Assembly: GCA_938036545.1 (NCBI GenBank)
Contig: CALHQJ010000112.1
Span: 1 to 12,659, forward strand
Direction: 5' to 3'
Length of the DNA stretch: 12,659 nucleotides
From: an uncultured Clostridium sp.
GTDB taxonomy: Bacteria > Bacillota > Clostridia > Lachnospirales > Lachnospiraceae
Of this stretch, positions 1-7,742 are shown piece after piece. How positions within the stretch are numbered: position 1 is the first letter of the stretch; each line of letters starts with the position of its first letter. A program made the position numbers and the translations under genes. The notes beneath the pieces were generated by a model that saw only the letters and a program-made list of their open reading frames with translations, had not been told where the DNA came from and did not search any database.

Positions 1-3
1 GGG

Positions 4-54
4 CATCTTCTTGTCCGGCAAAGCCGGACAAGAAGTCTCGGAGATTCCTCCGAT
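4..54. repeat. Dispersed palindromic repeat, left copy (two hairpins)
   Basis: Two hairpins lie in a row. The first is a perfect 13-bp stem, CTTCTTGTCCGGC (7-19) with GCCGGACAAGAAG (23-35), around an AAA loop. The second is a 6-bp stem, TCGGAG (38-43) with CTCCGA (48-53), around ATTC. The same two-hairpin unit recurs in the same orientation at 12605-12656. It lies outside genes in both places and carries no open reading frame of note, so I read it as a dispersed intergenic palindromic (REP-like) element. It may also help terminate transcripts of the minus-strand operon, although no U-tract follows it. Confidence 0.75.
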
Positions 55-56
55 AT

Positions 57-117
57 AAAATCTGGTGGAAAAAGCCTTTTACAAACAAGCTTGTTACGAC
101 TTTTCCCACCAGATTTT
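57..117. terminator. Long hairpin, possible bidirectional terminator
   Basis: AAAATCTGGTGG (57-68) is the exact reverse complement of CCACCAGATTTT (106-117). The stem continues inward to position 74 paired with 100, with a single A/C mismatch, giving about 18 bp. The loop contains a perfect 12-base palindrome, AACAAGCTTGTT (84-95). Both stem ends are A- or T-rich, so either strand ends in UUUU. It lies 80 bases past the stop of the last gene of the minus-strand operon, so it probably ends that transcript. It could instead be part of a larger mobile palindromic element together with the repeat at 4-54. Confidence 0.5.
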
Positions 118-120
118 CCA

Positions 121-165
121 CTGTCCTGAATAGACTTAAAATTATTCTATTCCCCATAGGAACAG
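121..165 (-). terminator. Weak hairpin downstream of the wall-binding gene
   Basis: Read on the minus strand, CTGTTCC (165-159) pairs with GGAATAG (153-147) as a 7-bp stem including one G-U pair, followed by AATAATTTT. The same region can instead fold into a longer imperfect stem between 147-165 and 121-133 (CTGTCCTGAATAG). The two folds exclude each other. A modest rho-independent terminator for the operon is the simplest reading. The rest of 1-197 holds nothing coding that I can support. Confidence 0.35.
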
Positions 166-197
166 ATGTCAATATTCTTTTGCTTTCATTTCCTTTT

Positions 198-1253
198 TTA
201 CGGAATCCATGCTCCGTCGCTTCCAACCGCATAGCCGTCCGGAGTCACGGTGTTTTCATACATGGCGCCGCTTTCCTTATCCAGATAATACCACTTGCCA
301 TCCAGACAGATCCAGCCGGTTTTCATGTAACCCTCTTCACCAAAATAATACCATTTACCTAAAATATTGCTCCATTCATTGACCGGATAGGTATGATCGG
401 AACGAACGTACCACCATCCGAAATCATCCTGCTTCCACTCTCCGGTGTTCGTTTCAGAATCCAGGACATCGCCTGGCCCTTTTGGCAGTTTGCTGCTGGG
501 AGAATTGGTTCCATCATTTTCCGGTAAGATAGCTTTTCCGTCGCTTAATTCTGCTGCCGCAGCGCTGCTGACATACCAGCGTTCCGAGGTCTTCCAGTCT
601 CCCTTCTCATCTTCTCTGTAAACCGCCCGTACTTTAAATGTGTAATATCCGTTTCGAGTCAGTCTTGGCGCAAAATCGTAATAGGTCTTAGAAGTTTTCA
701 CCCCGCTTCCCGTTACCTCTGCATCATTGCGGAACAGACGCACTTCATACCGAGCCGCCTCGTCTGCTCCCTCCCAGTATCCGTATCCTGTCGTCTCATC
801 CCACTCCAGGCTGTCAATACCCAGCATGTGTTCGCCGTCATATCCGTCTAAATCGTCCAGCGTTACCACTACCGTCAGCTTTCCTTTTCCATTGCGGCTG
901 ACAGACGTTACGTTTCCCGTGTCTCCGCTTAGCTGAATCTTGCTTTTTCCGATTCCGGAATCAAAAGAATAGTCATCATCTGCCCATAAGGTGATTTTCA
1001 GTCTCGGCTTATCGTCCGATTCCCATTCATCTTTGGGGACATTGGTTACTTCCACACCATCTACATAACAGTGTCTGGACTGACATTCTACATTGACGTA
1101 ATCGTTCTGGGTACCGGCCTCAATATAAGATGTAATATACAGGTACACGCTCTGGATTGTTTTTTTCCTGGCTGCTCCCAATGCAGTAAAAGAAGCGCAT
1201 AAAACCAGGCATATTAAAACCGCCCAGAACCTTTTTCTGTGTTGCTGTTTCAT
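198..1253 (-). CDS. Secreted protein with C-terminal cell-wall-binding (choline-binding-type) repeats
   Basis: A 351-residue secreted protein, probably held on the cell wall by its C-terminus. Residues 1-27 form a signal peptide: a basic start (KQQHRKR), a hydrophobic core (FWAVLICLVLCASFTALG), then Ala. Residues 30-140 look beta-rich and contain a close cysteine pair (C57, C62). Residues 145-235 resemble a fibronectin type III-like domain (YEVRLFRND, YYTFKVRAVYRE). A Gly/Pro/Ser linker follows. Residues 272-351 carry aromatic cell-wall-binding repeats: GWWYV, GKWYYF, GYMKTGWICLDGKWYYLD and a final degenerate unit ending GAWIP. Such repeats bind choline-bearing or other wall polymers in related proteins; the ligand here is unknown. 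The start overlaps the upstream stop by 4 bases (ATGA) and has GGAGGAG 7 bases ahead, so it is translated with the GLUG-protein gene. No catalytic domain is recognisable. A binding or scaffolding role is inferred. Confidence 0.85.
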   Translation of the reverse strand: MKQQHRKRFWAVLICLVLCASFTALGAARKKTIQSVYLYITSYIEAGTQNDYVNVECQSRHCYVDGVEVTNVPKDEWESDDKPRLKITLWADDDYSFDSGIGKSKIQLSGDTGNVTSVSRNGKGKLTVVVTLDDLDGYDGEHMLGIDSLEWDETTGYGYWEGADEAARYEVRLFRNDAEVTGSGVKTSKTYYDFAPRLTRNGYYTFKVRAVYREDEKGDWKTSERWYVSSAAAAELSDGKAILPENDGTNSPSSKLPKGPGDVLDSETNTGEWKQDDFGWWYVRSDHTYPVNEWSNILGKWYYFGEEGYMKTGWICLDGKWYYLDKESGAMYENTVTPDGYAVGSDGAWIP

Positions 1254-4200
1254 TCCTGATCTCCTCCTGCTTCTTCTGAATTTTGTGGTTTTTCTGAACT
1301 CTCTGGTTCTTTCCCTTTTGAAACCGCTTCTCTCTTTTCCAAAAGAGTTTTTTTGCGAAGGGCCCGTTTCTGTTTTCTTTCTGCAATCCGTTTTTCAAAC
1401 CGCTTCCGCAAAATGTGTTTCTTTCTTCTGTGAGCCAGATAAGCGGCAAGAATCACGGCCAATACTGCCAGTATTGCAGCAATTCCCCAGAACGAATGAG
1501 GGATTCCCCGTTTTTCCAGCAGTACAATCTCTCCCTGTGCCGCTGCGTCAAACACCAGATACTCTCCGCTGCGCTGTGCGTCTGCCAGTTCTATGGCGTC
1601 TCCGGTCAGGATTCCCACAGCAGCATGTTTCGACAGATCTCCTGCATACACTCTCAGCCGGATGGTGTCCTTCTGTCCGTCTTCCTCACTTTCAAAGTCT
1701 GCCTGATAACGGATTGTCCGAACTGCCCGGTAACGGTCAGGCGTGCCAATTCCATCCTGCAGTTTTCCTTCTTCTGCTTCGATACTTGCATCCGGATAGA
1801 AAATGCCTTCTGCCAAAACCATCGGCATCTTCTCTTCTGAGGACGCAATGGCCGTTACATATGGACGATAAACCGCATGAATAGTTCTGTCTACCAAAAC
1901 CTCTCCTAAATCAGCTTCTTCCCAGATAGTATAATATCCTTCTTTTTCCGGGGCCTGTGGAATCTCTGCTTCTGGAACCGGCTCTCCATATGCACATTCT
2001 ACCGCTTTGATAACCTGGTTATCAGCTACAAACCGAACGTGAATCTGCCGAAATTCATCCGGAATCCCCTCTCTCTGCAAAAATTCTTCATAAGAAAGGC
2101 CTTCTGCTTCATTTTCATAGGTGATTCCGTCATCTGCTCCTAGTCCATTATCCACATACAGATTGTTCTCTAACAGTCCGTCTTTCTCAATAGTTCCTAC
2201 AATACTTCCATGATACTCGCCGGAAACCGTTCCATCTTCTTTTTCCCCTGCAGTCTCAATAACGGTCATTCCGCAGTTATTCACTACCTTTTTTCCATAT
2301 CCGGCGATTCCGCCTACATAATCGCCGCCGCTGATGGTTCCTTTGGAATAATTTCCACTGATCTGAGCGCTGCTGGAGCCGGCAATTCCTCCGGCATAGC
2401 CGCCTTTTTTAGATTCCACATCGGAATAACTGGCATTCTCCAAAATCAATCCCAGTTTGGCAGATCCAACGATTCCTCCAACATCGTTATTCTGTGTCTC
2501 AATCTCTCCCGTATTCCGGCATCCCCGAACCAGTGCCCTGGCGCTTCTGGTAACCCGAAGGGAAGTGTCTCCTGTAGTATCCAGATCGGCAAACTCTTTT
2601 TTCACATCTTCATAACCAATCATTCCGGCAATTCCGCCTGCCTGGTAATCTGCACCTACGCTTCCCTCATTGATGCACGAAAGGATGGTACCGTTCCCAG
2701 GAACGTCGATATTTTGATCGGATAAATCTTTAAAAATCCGGTAGTCGTCTTCCTTTAAACTCTCTGCCCGTTCCTGAACCCGCTGTCTTCCGTCTTCAAT
2801 GGTATCTCCAATATCATCCATCTGCTGGCTGATCTGATCCTGATTTTCCTGGCTGATAGTGCGGTCTGCCTTTAAGTCATCTGTCATCCGGTCCTTCTCA
2901 TCATAGATAGCGTCTAACTGATCCGTAATTTGAATGTGAAGCCCGTCATAGTCGTCAATCAATTCATCTTTATATGCTCCGATAATATCCACCAAATCAT
3001 TGGCTTCTATTTTCAGGCTGTCCATATCGTCTTTAAAAGACTGGATTCCATCTGCTGCATCTCCGATTCCATCCATGACCATAGTTTCTGTATTGGCTCC
3101 AATATCCTTCAGCAATTCCTTTAATCGTTCAATCAGCTTCAGCTCATCCAGAATAGACTGCTCCACTGCATCTGCAAAATCTTCTTCGTCCTCTATATCC
3201 GGAACCAGAGACCAGTGAACCAGCTTGTCAAGAATACTGTGAATCTCTTCTAAATCGTCTTCAATATCCCCATAGGATCTCTTTGCAGAGTCGCTGATCA
3301 GATCCAGTTCCGTATTATCAACAATGTCCTGAATCACGTTGACCTGGCTGGACACAGTTTCGTCAAAATCCTCCCTCTTAAGCTGGCGCATATTGTCATG
3401 CTCCCTTAAGGTATTCTTTAATCCTGCCGCCATATCATCTAAGCGCTCTACATGATCAATGGCTTTATCGCTCATGCCACGAAGCTGATCGGACCAGTTG
3501 TCCGTCAGTTTTCCCAGCGCATCCATCTGGTCTGATACTTTGTCGAAAGCATCCTGTTCATAAACTACTTCCACATAGGGTTCAAACAGGCCGACTACTC
3601 CGGCTGTATTTTTACTTCCCAACACTGCCGCCTTGTTAGTGCAGCCGCTGACCATGCCTTTTTGACGCCCTGCAATTCCTCCTGTATTGGCTCCCAGATG
3701 ATCGCTTCCTACCAGTCCACGATTTTCGCAATTTAAGATACTTCCGGAAGAATAGCCGGCAATTCCTCCCGTATCCCGGATAGTATCTTCTGTAATTCCT
3801 TTTTCCAGTTCTTCTACATTTAAGGACATATCCTCATCCACAGCAGCAGTCAGTACCCCTGCATCTGTATTGACTTCGCTCTCATTGATACAGCCAGAAA
3901 TGCTTCCTTCATTATATCCGGCAATTCCTCCTGTCTGAGTGTGTCCGGATACAATGCCATAGCTGTAAGAGTTTTCTATAAAACCGGCGGCCTCGTTGCT
4001 TCCTGCAATTCCTCCAATCTCCTTCTTGCCTTCAATCATGCCGACAAAGCTGCAGTTCCGTATGGTTCCCCTGTTGATTCCGGCAATTCCTCCCGCCGTT
4101 TCCTGTGCTCCTCCTGGAATAATATTGCCTTCTACTGAAAGATTGCGAACCTCTGCTCCTGTTTCCAGCACACGGAACAGGCCGCACTTTGAACCTGGCC

Positions 4201-4594
4201 CCTGCAAATCAAGTCCTGTAATCTTGTGCCCATTTCCGTCAAATACTCCGCTGAATACTGGAATGGGATCAAATTCCGTTCCCTTTACATCAATATCTGC
4301 TGTCAACACTGCCGTCATATTTCTGGAATAAACGGTACTCTGACATTTTTTTGCAAATTCACTTAATTCTTCTGCAGTAGAAATCTCAACGGTCTGGCCT
4401 GCTGGATTCTCTCCATCTGAAGCTGCTTCCTGACCGGCTGCCTCTGCACCGGCTGTCTCCACAGCCGGCGCTCCATACACGGCTGCCGCCTGAACGCTTC
4501 CTGCCAAAGGCGTCACAGCAACAGAAAGCAGCAGACATCTGGCCGTCATTTGACGCCAATGCTTTTTCCATCTGACATTGTTCTGTTTTCTCAT
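1250..4594 (-). CDS. Large GLUG-repeat surface protein with helical insertion and C-terminal membrane anchor
   Basis: A 1114-residue exported protein of unknown function. Residues 1-36 are a signal peptide (basic start, hydrophobic LLLSVAVTPLAG, likely cut after VQA). Residues 165-340 hold GLUG repeats, seen as GGIAG at 168, 194, 222, 276 and 305 plus a degenerate AGVVG at 331. Residues 343-630 are a long, acidic, heptad-like helical region with few glycines, predicted coiled coil. GLUG repeats resume at 653, 706, 735 and 761, so the helical part is inserted into one solenoid. Residues 851-916 resemble the beta-repeat seen in InlB-like surface proteins (VRFVADNQVIKAVECAYGE, ending AVYRPYV). 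A single membrane segment (1035-1054) is followed by a strongly basic cytoplasmic tail. GLUG motifs occur in IgA1-protease-type surface proteins, but no HExxH zinc motif is present, so a protease call is not supported. There is no LPXTG motif. The start overlaps the transporter stop by 4 bases, with AGGAGG 10 bases upstream. The context suggests it works with the transporter. Confidence 0.88.
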   Translation of the reverse strand: MRKQNNVRWKKHWRQMTARCLLLSVAVTPLAGSVQAAAVYGAPAVETAGAEAAGQEAASDGENPAGQTVEISTAEELSEFAKKCQSTVYSRNMTAVLTADIDVKGTEFDPIPVFSGVFDGNGHKITGLDLQGPGSKCGLFRVLETGAEVRNLSVEGNIIPGGAQETAGGIAGINRGTIRNCSFVGMIEGKKEIGGIAGSNEAAGFIENSYSYGIVSGHTQTGGIAGYNEGSISGCINESEVNTDAGVLTAAVDEDMSLNVEELEKGITEDTIRDTGGIAGYSSGSILNCENRGLVGSDHLGANTGGIAGRQKGMVSGCTNKAAVLGSKNTAGVVGLFEPYVEVVYEQDAFDKVSDQMDALGKLTDNWSDQLRGMSDKAIDHVERLDDMAAGLKNTLREHDNMRQLKREDFDETVSSQVNVIQDIVDNTELDLISDSAKRSYGDIEDDLEEIHSILDKLVHWSLVPDIEDEEDFADAVEQSILDELKLIERLKELLKDIGANTETMVMDGIGDAADGIQSFKDDMDSLKIEANDLVDIIGAYKDELIDDYDGLHIQITDQLDAIYDEKDRMTDDLKADRTISQENQDQISQQMDDIGDTIEDGRQRVQERAESLKEDDYRIFKDLSDQNIDVPGNGTILSCINEGSVGADYQAGGIAGMIGYEDVKKEFADLDTTGDTSLRVTRSARALVRGCRNTGEIETQNNDVGGIVGSAKLGLILENASYSDVESKKGGYAGGIAGSSSAQISGNYSKGTISGGDYVGGIAGYGKKVVNNCGMTVIETAGEKEDGTVSGEYHGSIVGTIEKDGLLENNLYVDNGLGADDGITYENEAEGLSYEEFLQREGIPDEFRQIHVRFVADNQVIKAVECAYGEPVPEAEIPQAPEKEGYYTIWEEADLGEVLVDRTIHAVYRPYVTAIASSEEKMPMVLAEGIFYPDASIEAEEGKLQDGIGTPDRYRAVRTIRYQADFESEEDGQKDTIRLRVYAGDLSKHAAVGILTGDAIELADAQRSGEYLVFDAAAQGEIVLLEKRGIPHSFWGIAAILAVLAVILAAYLAHRRKKHILRKRFEKRIAERKQKRALRKKTLLEKREAVSKGKEPESSEKPQNSEEAGGDQE

Positions 4595-6933
4595 TCTTCC
4601 TTCGCCTCCTCGCTGTCCTTCTTCTGCTTTCCAAATTTACTTTTTTCAATGACTTTGTCAAACATCAGCAGAAGCTGAGGCAGAACGGTCATAACCAGGA
4701 TAATCGATATTAACGTTCCTCTTCCCAGAGTAGTTCCCAGGGAAGAAATGGTTCCGTCTGTTGTGACCTTTCCGATAATAAAACCTGCCGCCACCATAAT
4801 GCTTCCGGATGTAACAACTGTCGGGAACGCCTGATTTAAAGATTCTATTATGGCATCTTTTTTACTGTCCATGGTTTCACGAAGTACCATATAACGGCTG
4901 GTAATGACAATGGCATAGTCTATGGTTGCGCCCATCTGAATAGCGCTTACAATCAGGTAGCTTACAAAGAACATGGTTGAATTGGTCAGATAGGGCACTG
5001 AGAAATTCAGCCAAATACTGCTCTGGATAGTTAACACCAGTAACAGCGGCAAAGCGTACGACTGAAACGTAAACAACAGAATTACTGCAACAAACAGCGC
5101 CGTCAAAATGCTGATCTTTAAGTTATCGGAAACAAAGGACTCGCTTAAATCGTAGTCACTTGTAGAATCGCCTACTACGTATCCCTTCTTATAATATTTA
5201 TGAATAATCTCCCGAACCTGATCAATAGCGGCAAAGGTTTCTTTTCCTTCTACTGGTCCTTCCAAATCAAAAATAATACGGGAATAGTTTTCTCCTTCCA
5301 GCTGCGCCCTTGCATCACAGACTGAATCATATAGTTTGTCGATATCAGCTGATGTATCAGAGCCAAATGTAAGGCCGCCGCTTTCCTTTTCCGCATAGAT
5401 AAAGTCCACCATATCAATCAGCGGAACTCTCAGCTCATCTATACTCTTGGTAAAAGCGCTGTACTGGCTGTTCTCCTTTGCATAAAGCAGGTACAGCATA
5501 CGTGACATATTAATATCCTGATCCGCTACAATGGAAAATTCTCTTGGGCTCAGGCTGTCTGCCAGAATATAGGTTCCGTCATCATCGACCTCAATATTGG
5601 CAAGGCCCATTACATTATCTACAACATCCAGCTGTTCAATATCATGGATCAGTGCCTTTTCTTTTTGATAATCTCCTTTTGGAACAATAATCGCCGTTGT
5701 ATTGCTGATTGTAAATAATTCTTTAATCTTCTTTTTAGAAGACAAAAATTCATTCATTTTATCTGCTTCAATGGAATTAACGTCATAAATGTAGTGGCAC
5801 TGGTTTGAAAAGAAAATAGACCCTACTACCAGCACCAGATAGATAGGAAGAACAATGTATCTGGTTTTTACAACTATTTTTCCCCACCAGGTAATGTTTG
5901 GCACAAAGCTTCTGTGTCCCGTCTTTTCAATGGCTTTTGCCGAAAAGACAATTAAAGCCGGAAGCAGCAGGAACACAGTAATCAGACTGAACAAAATAGC
6001 CTTGGACATGACCCGTCCCAGATCCATACCCAGCTGGAACTGCATCAGCATTAATGCAACCATACCGGAAACCGTTGTTAAGCTGCTGGACGAAATCTCC
6101 GGAATTGCCTTACTTAACGCAACGGTGGCTGCTTGGATTACGTCATACTTTTGATGTTCCTCCATAAATCGGTGAAGCAGAATAATAGCGTAGTCAATAG
6201 ACATTGCCAGCTGCAGCACCGTACCAACCGCATTGGTTACAAAGGACACAGAACCAAACCAGTAATTGGTTCCCATGTTTAAAATTGCCGATACCACAAA
6301 GGTAACGACAAAAATGCCAATTTCCGCATATGTACCGGATGTAAACAGCAGGACTGCAAAAATAATGATGGCTACCAAAACCAGAATCATTTTCATATCT
6401 TCCTGAAGCTGGGCGGCATCATCCTTGTCTACCGTAGTATATACATAGGATTCATACCCGTCTAAATGCTTCCTCACCTCTGCAATGGCCTTTTGAGACA
6501 GGTCCGTATCCTCTTCCTCATCAAAAGTAAGAGTCAGTAAAGCGCTGGCATCTGTGTAATAATCGGTAATAGTGCTGTCCTTATAGGTACTGTCCGCCTC
6601 TTCCCAGTCGTAAAATGAAACTCCGGAGATTCCTTCAATCTCTTCCAATTCATCTGCCAGTTTCTGCGCCTGGTCATAGGTAATATTCGCCACCATAATC
6701 TTGGCTGTTCCAAATGTCAAAAACTCTTCTTCCATCAAATCCAGGCCGATTCGGGTCTCTGTAGTTTCCGGCAGATAATCTGTCAGAGACTGGACAATCT
6801 TAACCTTTGGAATCGATATAATACTATAAATGCAAGCTGCCACAAACAGAAGCGTAATCAGCACCCTCTGTTTTACAATCATGCCGGCAATCCGCATCAT
6901 CAGACTTTCCTTTTCTTTTTCCTTTTCCTGCAT
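4591..6933 (-). CDS. MMPL-family (RND superfamily) transporter
   Basis: A 780-residue inner-membrane transporter with the two-half RND layout. Each half has one membrane helix, a large outside domain, then a bundle of about five helices. The first helix lies near residues 22-42 and the first outside domain spans about 45-180. The helix bundle covers 183-335, the second half opens with a helix at 359-377, the second outside domain runs to about 600, and the last bundle covers 605-760. Matching motifs SIDYAI (D247-Y248) and TIDYAI (D672-Y673) sit in the central helix of each bundle. In MMPL proteins these Asp-Tyr pairs form the proton relay that drives transport. MMPL proteins move lipids, glycolipids or other hydrophobic substrates; the substrate here is unknown. 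I chose the ATG at 6933 because GGAG lies 8 bases upstream. An ATG at 6939 (782 residues) has its Shine-Dalgarno too close. The kinase stop is 22 bases upstream, and the gene's end overlaps the next start (ATGA). Confidence 0.93.
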   Translation of the reverse strand: MQEKEKEKESLMMRIAGMIVKQRVLITLLFVAACIYSIISIPKVKIVQSLTDYLPETTETRIGLDLMEEEFLTFGTAKIMVANITYDQAQKLADELEEIEGISGVSFYDWEEADSTYKDSTITDYYTDASALLTLTFDEEEDTDLSQKAIAEVRKHLDGYESYVYTTVDKDDAAQLQEDMKMILVLVAIIIFAVLLFTSGTYAEIGIFVVTFVVSAILNMGTNYWFGSVSFVTNAVGTVLQLAMSIDYAIILLHRFMEEHQKYDVIQAATVALSKAIPEISSSSLTTVSGMVALMLMQFQLGMDLGRVMSKAILFSLITVFLLLPALIVFSAKAIEKTGHRSFVPNITWWGKIVVKTRYIVLPIYLVLVVGSIFFSNQCHYIYDVNSIEADKMNEFLSSKKKIKELFTISNTTAIIVPKGDYQKEKALIHDIEQLDVVDNVMGLANIEVDDDGTYILADSLSPREFSIVADQDINMSRMLYLLYAKENSQYSAFTKSIDELRVPLIDMVDFIYAEKESGGLTFGSDTSADIDKLYDSVCDARAQLEGENYSRIIFDLEGPVEGKETFAAIDQVREIIHKYYKKGYVVGDSTSDYDLSESFVSDNLKISILTALFVAVILLFTFQSYALPLLLVLTIQSSIWLNFSVPYLTNSTMFFVSYLIVSAIQMGATIDYAIVITSRYMVLRETMDSKKDAIIESLNQAFPTVVTSGSIMVAAGFIIGKVTTDGTISSLGTTLGRGTLISIILVMTVLPQLLLMFDKVIEKSKFGKQKKDSEEAKEE

Positions 6934-6955
6934 AATCATCTCTCCATCTTCCAGG

Positions 6956-7567
6956 TCATGTTGTCTGTTCCGCCGCTAATTCTGAAATAATCTGTTGTGC
7001 AATGCCAGACAGGCTTACTTTTGAAGAATCAAAATACAAATCATAGCTTTTTGGATCCCCCCATTTTTGTCCTGTATGGCTTTCATAATAGTGTTTCCGC
7101 ATCTTATCTTTTTTCTTAATAATGGACTCCGCCATCCGTTTGGTCAGTCCATCCCGTTCCATAACCCGCTGGATTCTGTTTTCCAAAGGAGCGGCAATGA
7201 AAACGCTGACTACCGGAAAATCGCTTTCTTCTAAAATATAATCTGCGCACCTTCCGATAAATACTCCTTTTCCTTTTTCCGCCAGCTTTCGGATAATCTC
7301 GCTTTGAAGCTGAAACAGGGCTTCTGCTGTAGGGATTCCTTTATGAGCGTTTTCATTTCCACGGTAATTCAATTCATAAAAATAGTCGTTGTGTTTTTTC
7401 TCGTCAAATTTTGCAAGTCTCTTTTCAGGCAAAGAGCCTCTTTCTGCTGCCAGTGTCAGCAGCTCTTTATCATAGTATGGAAGGCCTAATTCGTCTGCTA
7501 TTATCTGGCCTACCTTATGACCGCCGCTTCCAAACTGCCGTCCAATGCTTATCAAACTGTATTCCAT
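6956..7567 (-). CDS. Cytidylate kinase-like family protein
   Basis: A 203-residue cytoplasmic protein of the cytidylate-kinase-like P-loop family, distinct from housekeeping Cmk. The N-terminus has ISIGRQFGSGGHKVG (residues 6-20), the variant phosphate-binding loop typical of this group. It is followed by ADELGLPYYDKELL (24-37), FIGRCADYIL (about residue 100) and RDG...DK.R..YY with WGDP.SYDLYFDSS near the C-terminus, which covers the lid and base-binding region. The family is thought to phosphorylate nucleotides or similar small substrates, but most members have no proven substrate. The start at 7567 is firm: GGAGGG lies 6 bases upstream, and the operon promoter (7646-7674) lies upstream of it but downstream of the other in-frame ATG at 7681. 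It is the first gene of the transporter operon. Why a kinase leads an export cassette is unclear. Confidence 0.88.
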   Translation of the reverse strand: MEYSLISIGRQFGSGGHKVGQIIADELGLPYYDKELLTLAAERGSLPEKRLAKFDEKKHNDYFYELNYRGNENAHKGIPTAEALFQLQSEIIRKLAEKGKGVFIGRCADYILEESDFPVVSVFIAAPLENRIQRVMERDGLTKRMAESIIKKKDKMRKHYYESHTGQKWGDPKSYDLYFDSSKVSLSGIAQQIISELAAEQTT

Positions 7568-7601
7568 GCTATCCCTCCAACTCTTGATTGCTGTCTTACA
7601 T

Positions 7602-7621
7602 TTTGAAATACTTAATTCAAA
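7602..7621. promoter_or_regulatory. Inverted repeat in the leader, candidate TetR operator
   Basis: TTTGAA (7602-7607) and TTCAAA (7616-7621) form a perfect 6-base inverted repeat with an 8-base AT-rich spacer. It lies between the operon's predicted transcription start (about 7639) and the kinase start codon, in the gap shared with the divergent tetR gene. TetR proteins often bind such repeats next to their own gene. The region is AT-rich, so chance is a real alternative. Confidence 0.3.
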
Positions 7622-7645
7622 TAATTGACTTTCGTTACGCAAAGA

Positions 7646-7674
7646 ATTATAATAAGAACCAGAAAAAGATACAA
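7646..7674 (-). promoter_or_regulatory. Promoter of the kinase-MMPL-GLUG operon
   Basis: On the minus strand the -35 box is TTGTAT (7674-7669), the spacer is exactly 17 bases, and the -10 box is a perfect TATAAT (7651-7646). The transcript should start near 7639, leaving a leader of about 72 bases before the kinase ATG. This is a strong match to the vegetative sigma consensus. Confidence 0.7.
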
Positions 7675-7742
7675 GGTACAATTAGCTTTCTAAAGTAAAT
7701 TAATTGACAATATGCTATTTTAGTTTCCAAATGGAGGGTGAC

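Noticed and set aside
90..102. CTTGTTACGACTT is identical to a universal stretch near the 3' end of 16S rRNA (reverse strand).
   Set aside because: The match stops after 13 bases and no other 16S sequence lies around it; it sits in a hairpin loop, so it is a coincidence.
1250..4594. IgA1-protease-like function for the GLUG protein.
   Set aside because: GLUG repeats occur in those proteases, but no HExxH zinc motif or peptidase domain is visible.
7568..7681. N-terminal extension of the cytidylate kinase-like protein from an ATG at 7681.
   Set aside because: That ATG lies upstream of the operon promoter, has no ribosome binding site, and the added residues are outside the family fold.
7704..7742. 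Earlier tetR start at 7704, and TTGACA (7704-7709) as a -35 box.
   Set aside because: GGAGGG directly precedes the ATG at 7743, and no -10 box lies at the right distance from TTGACA before that site.
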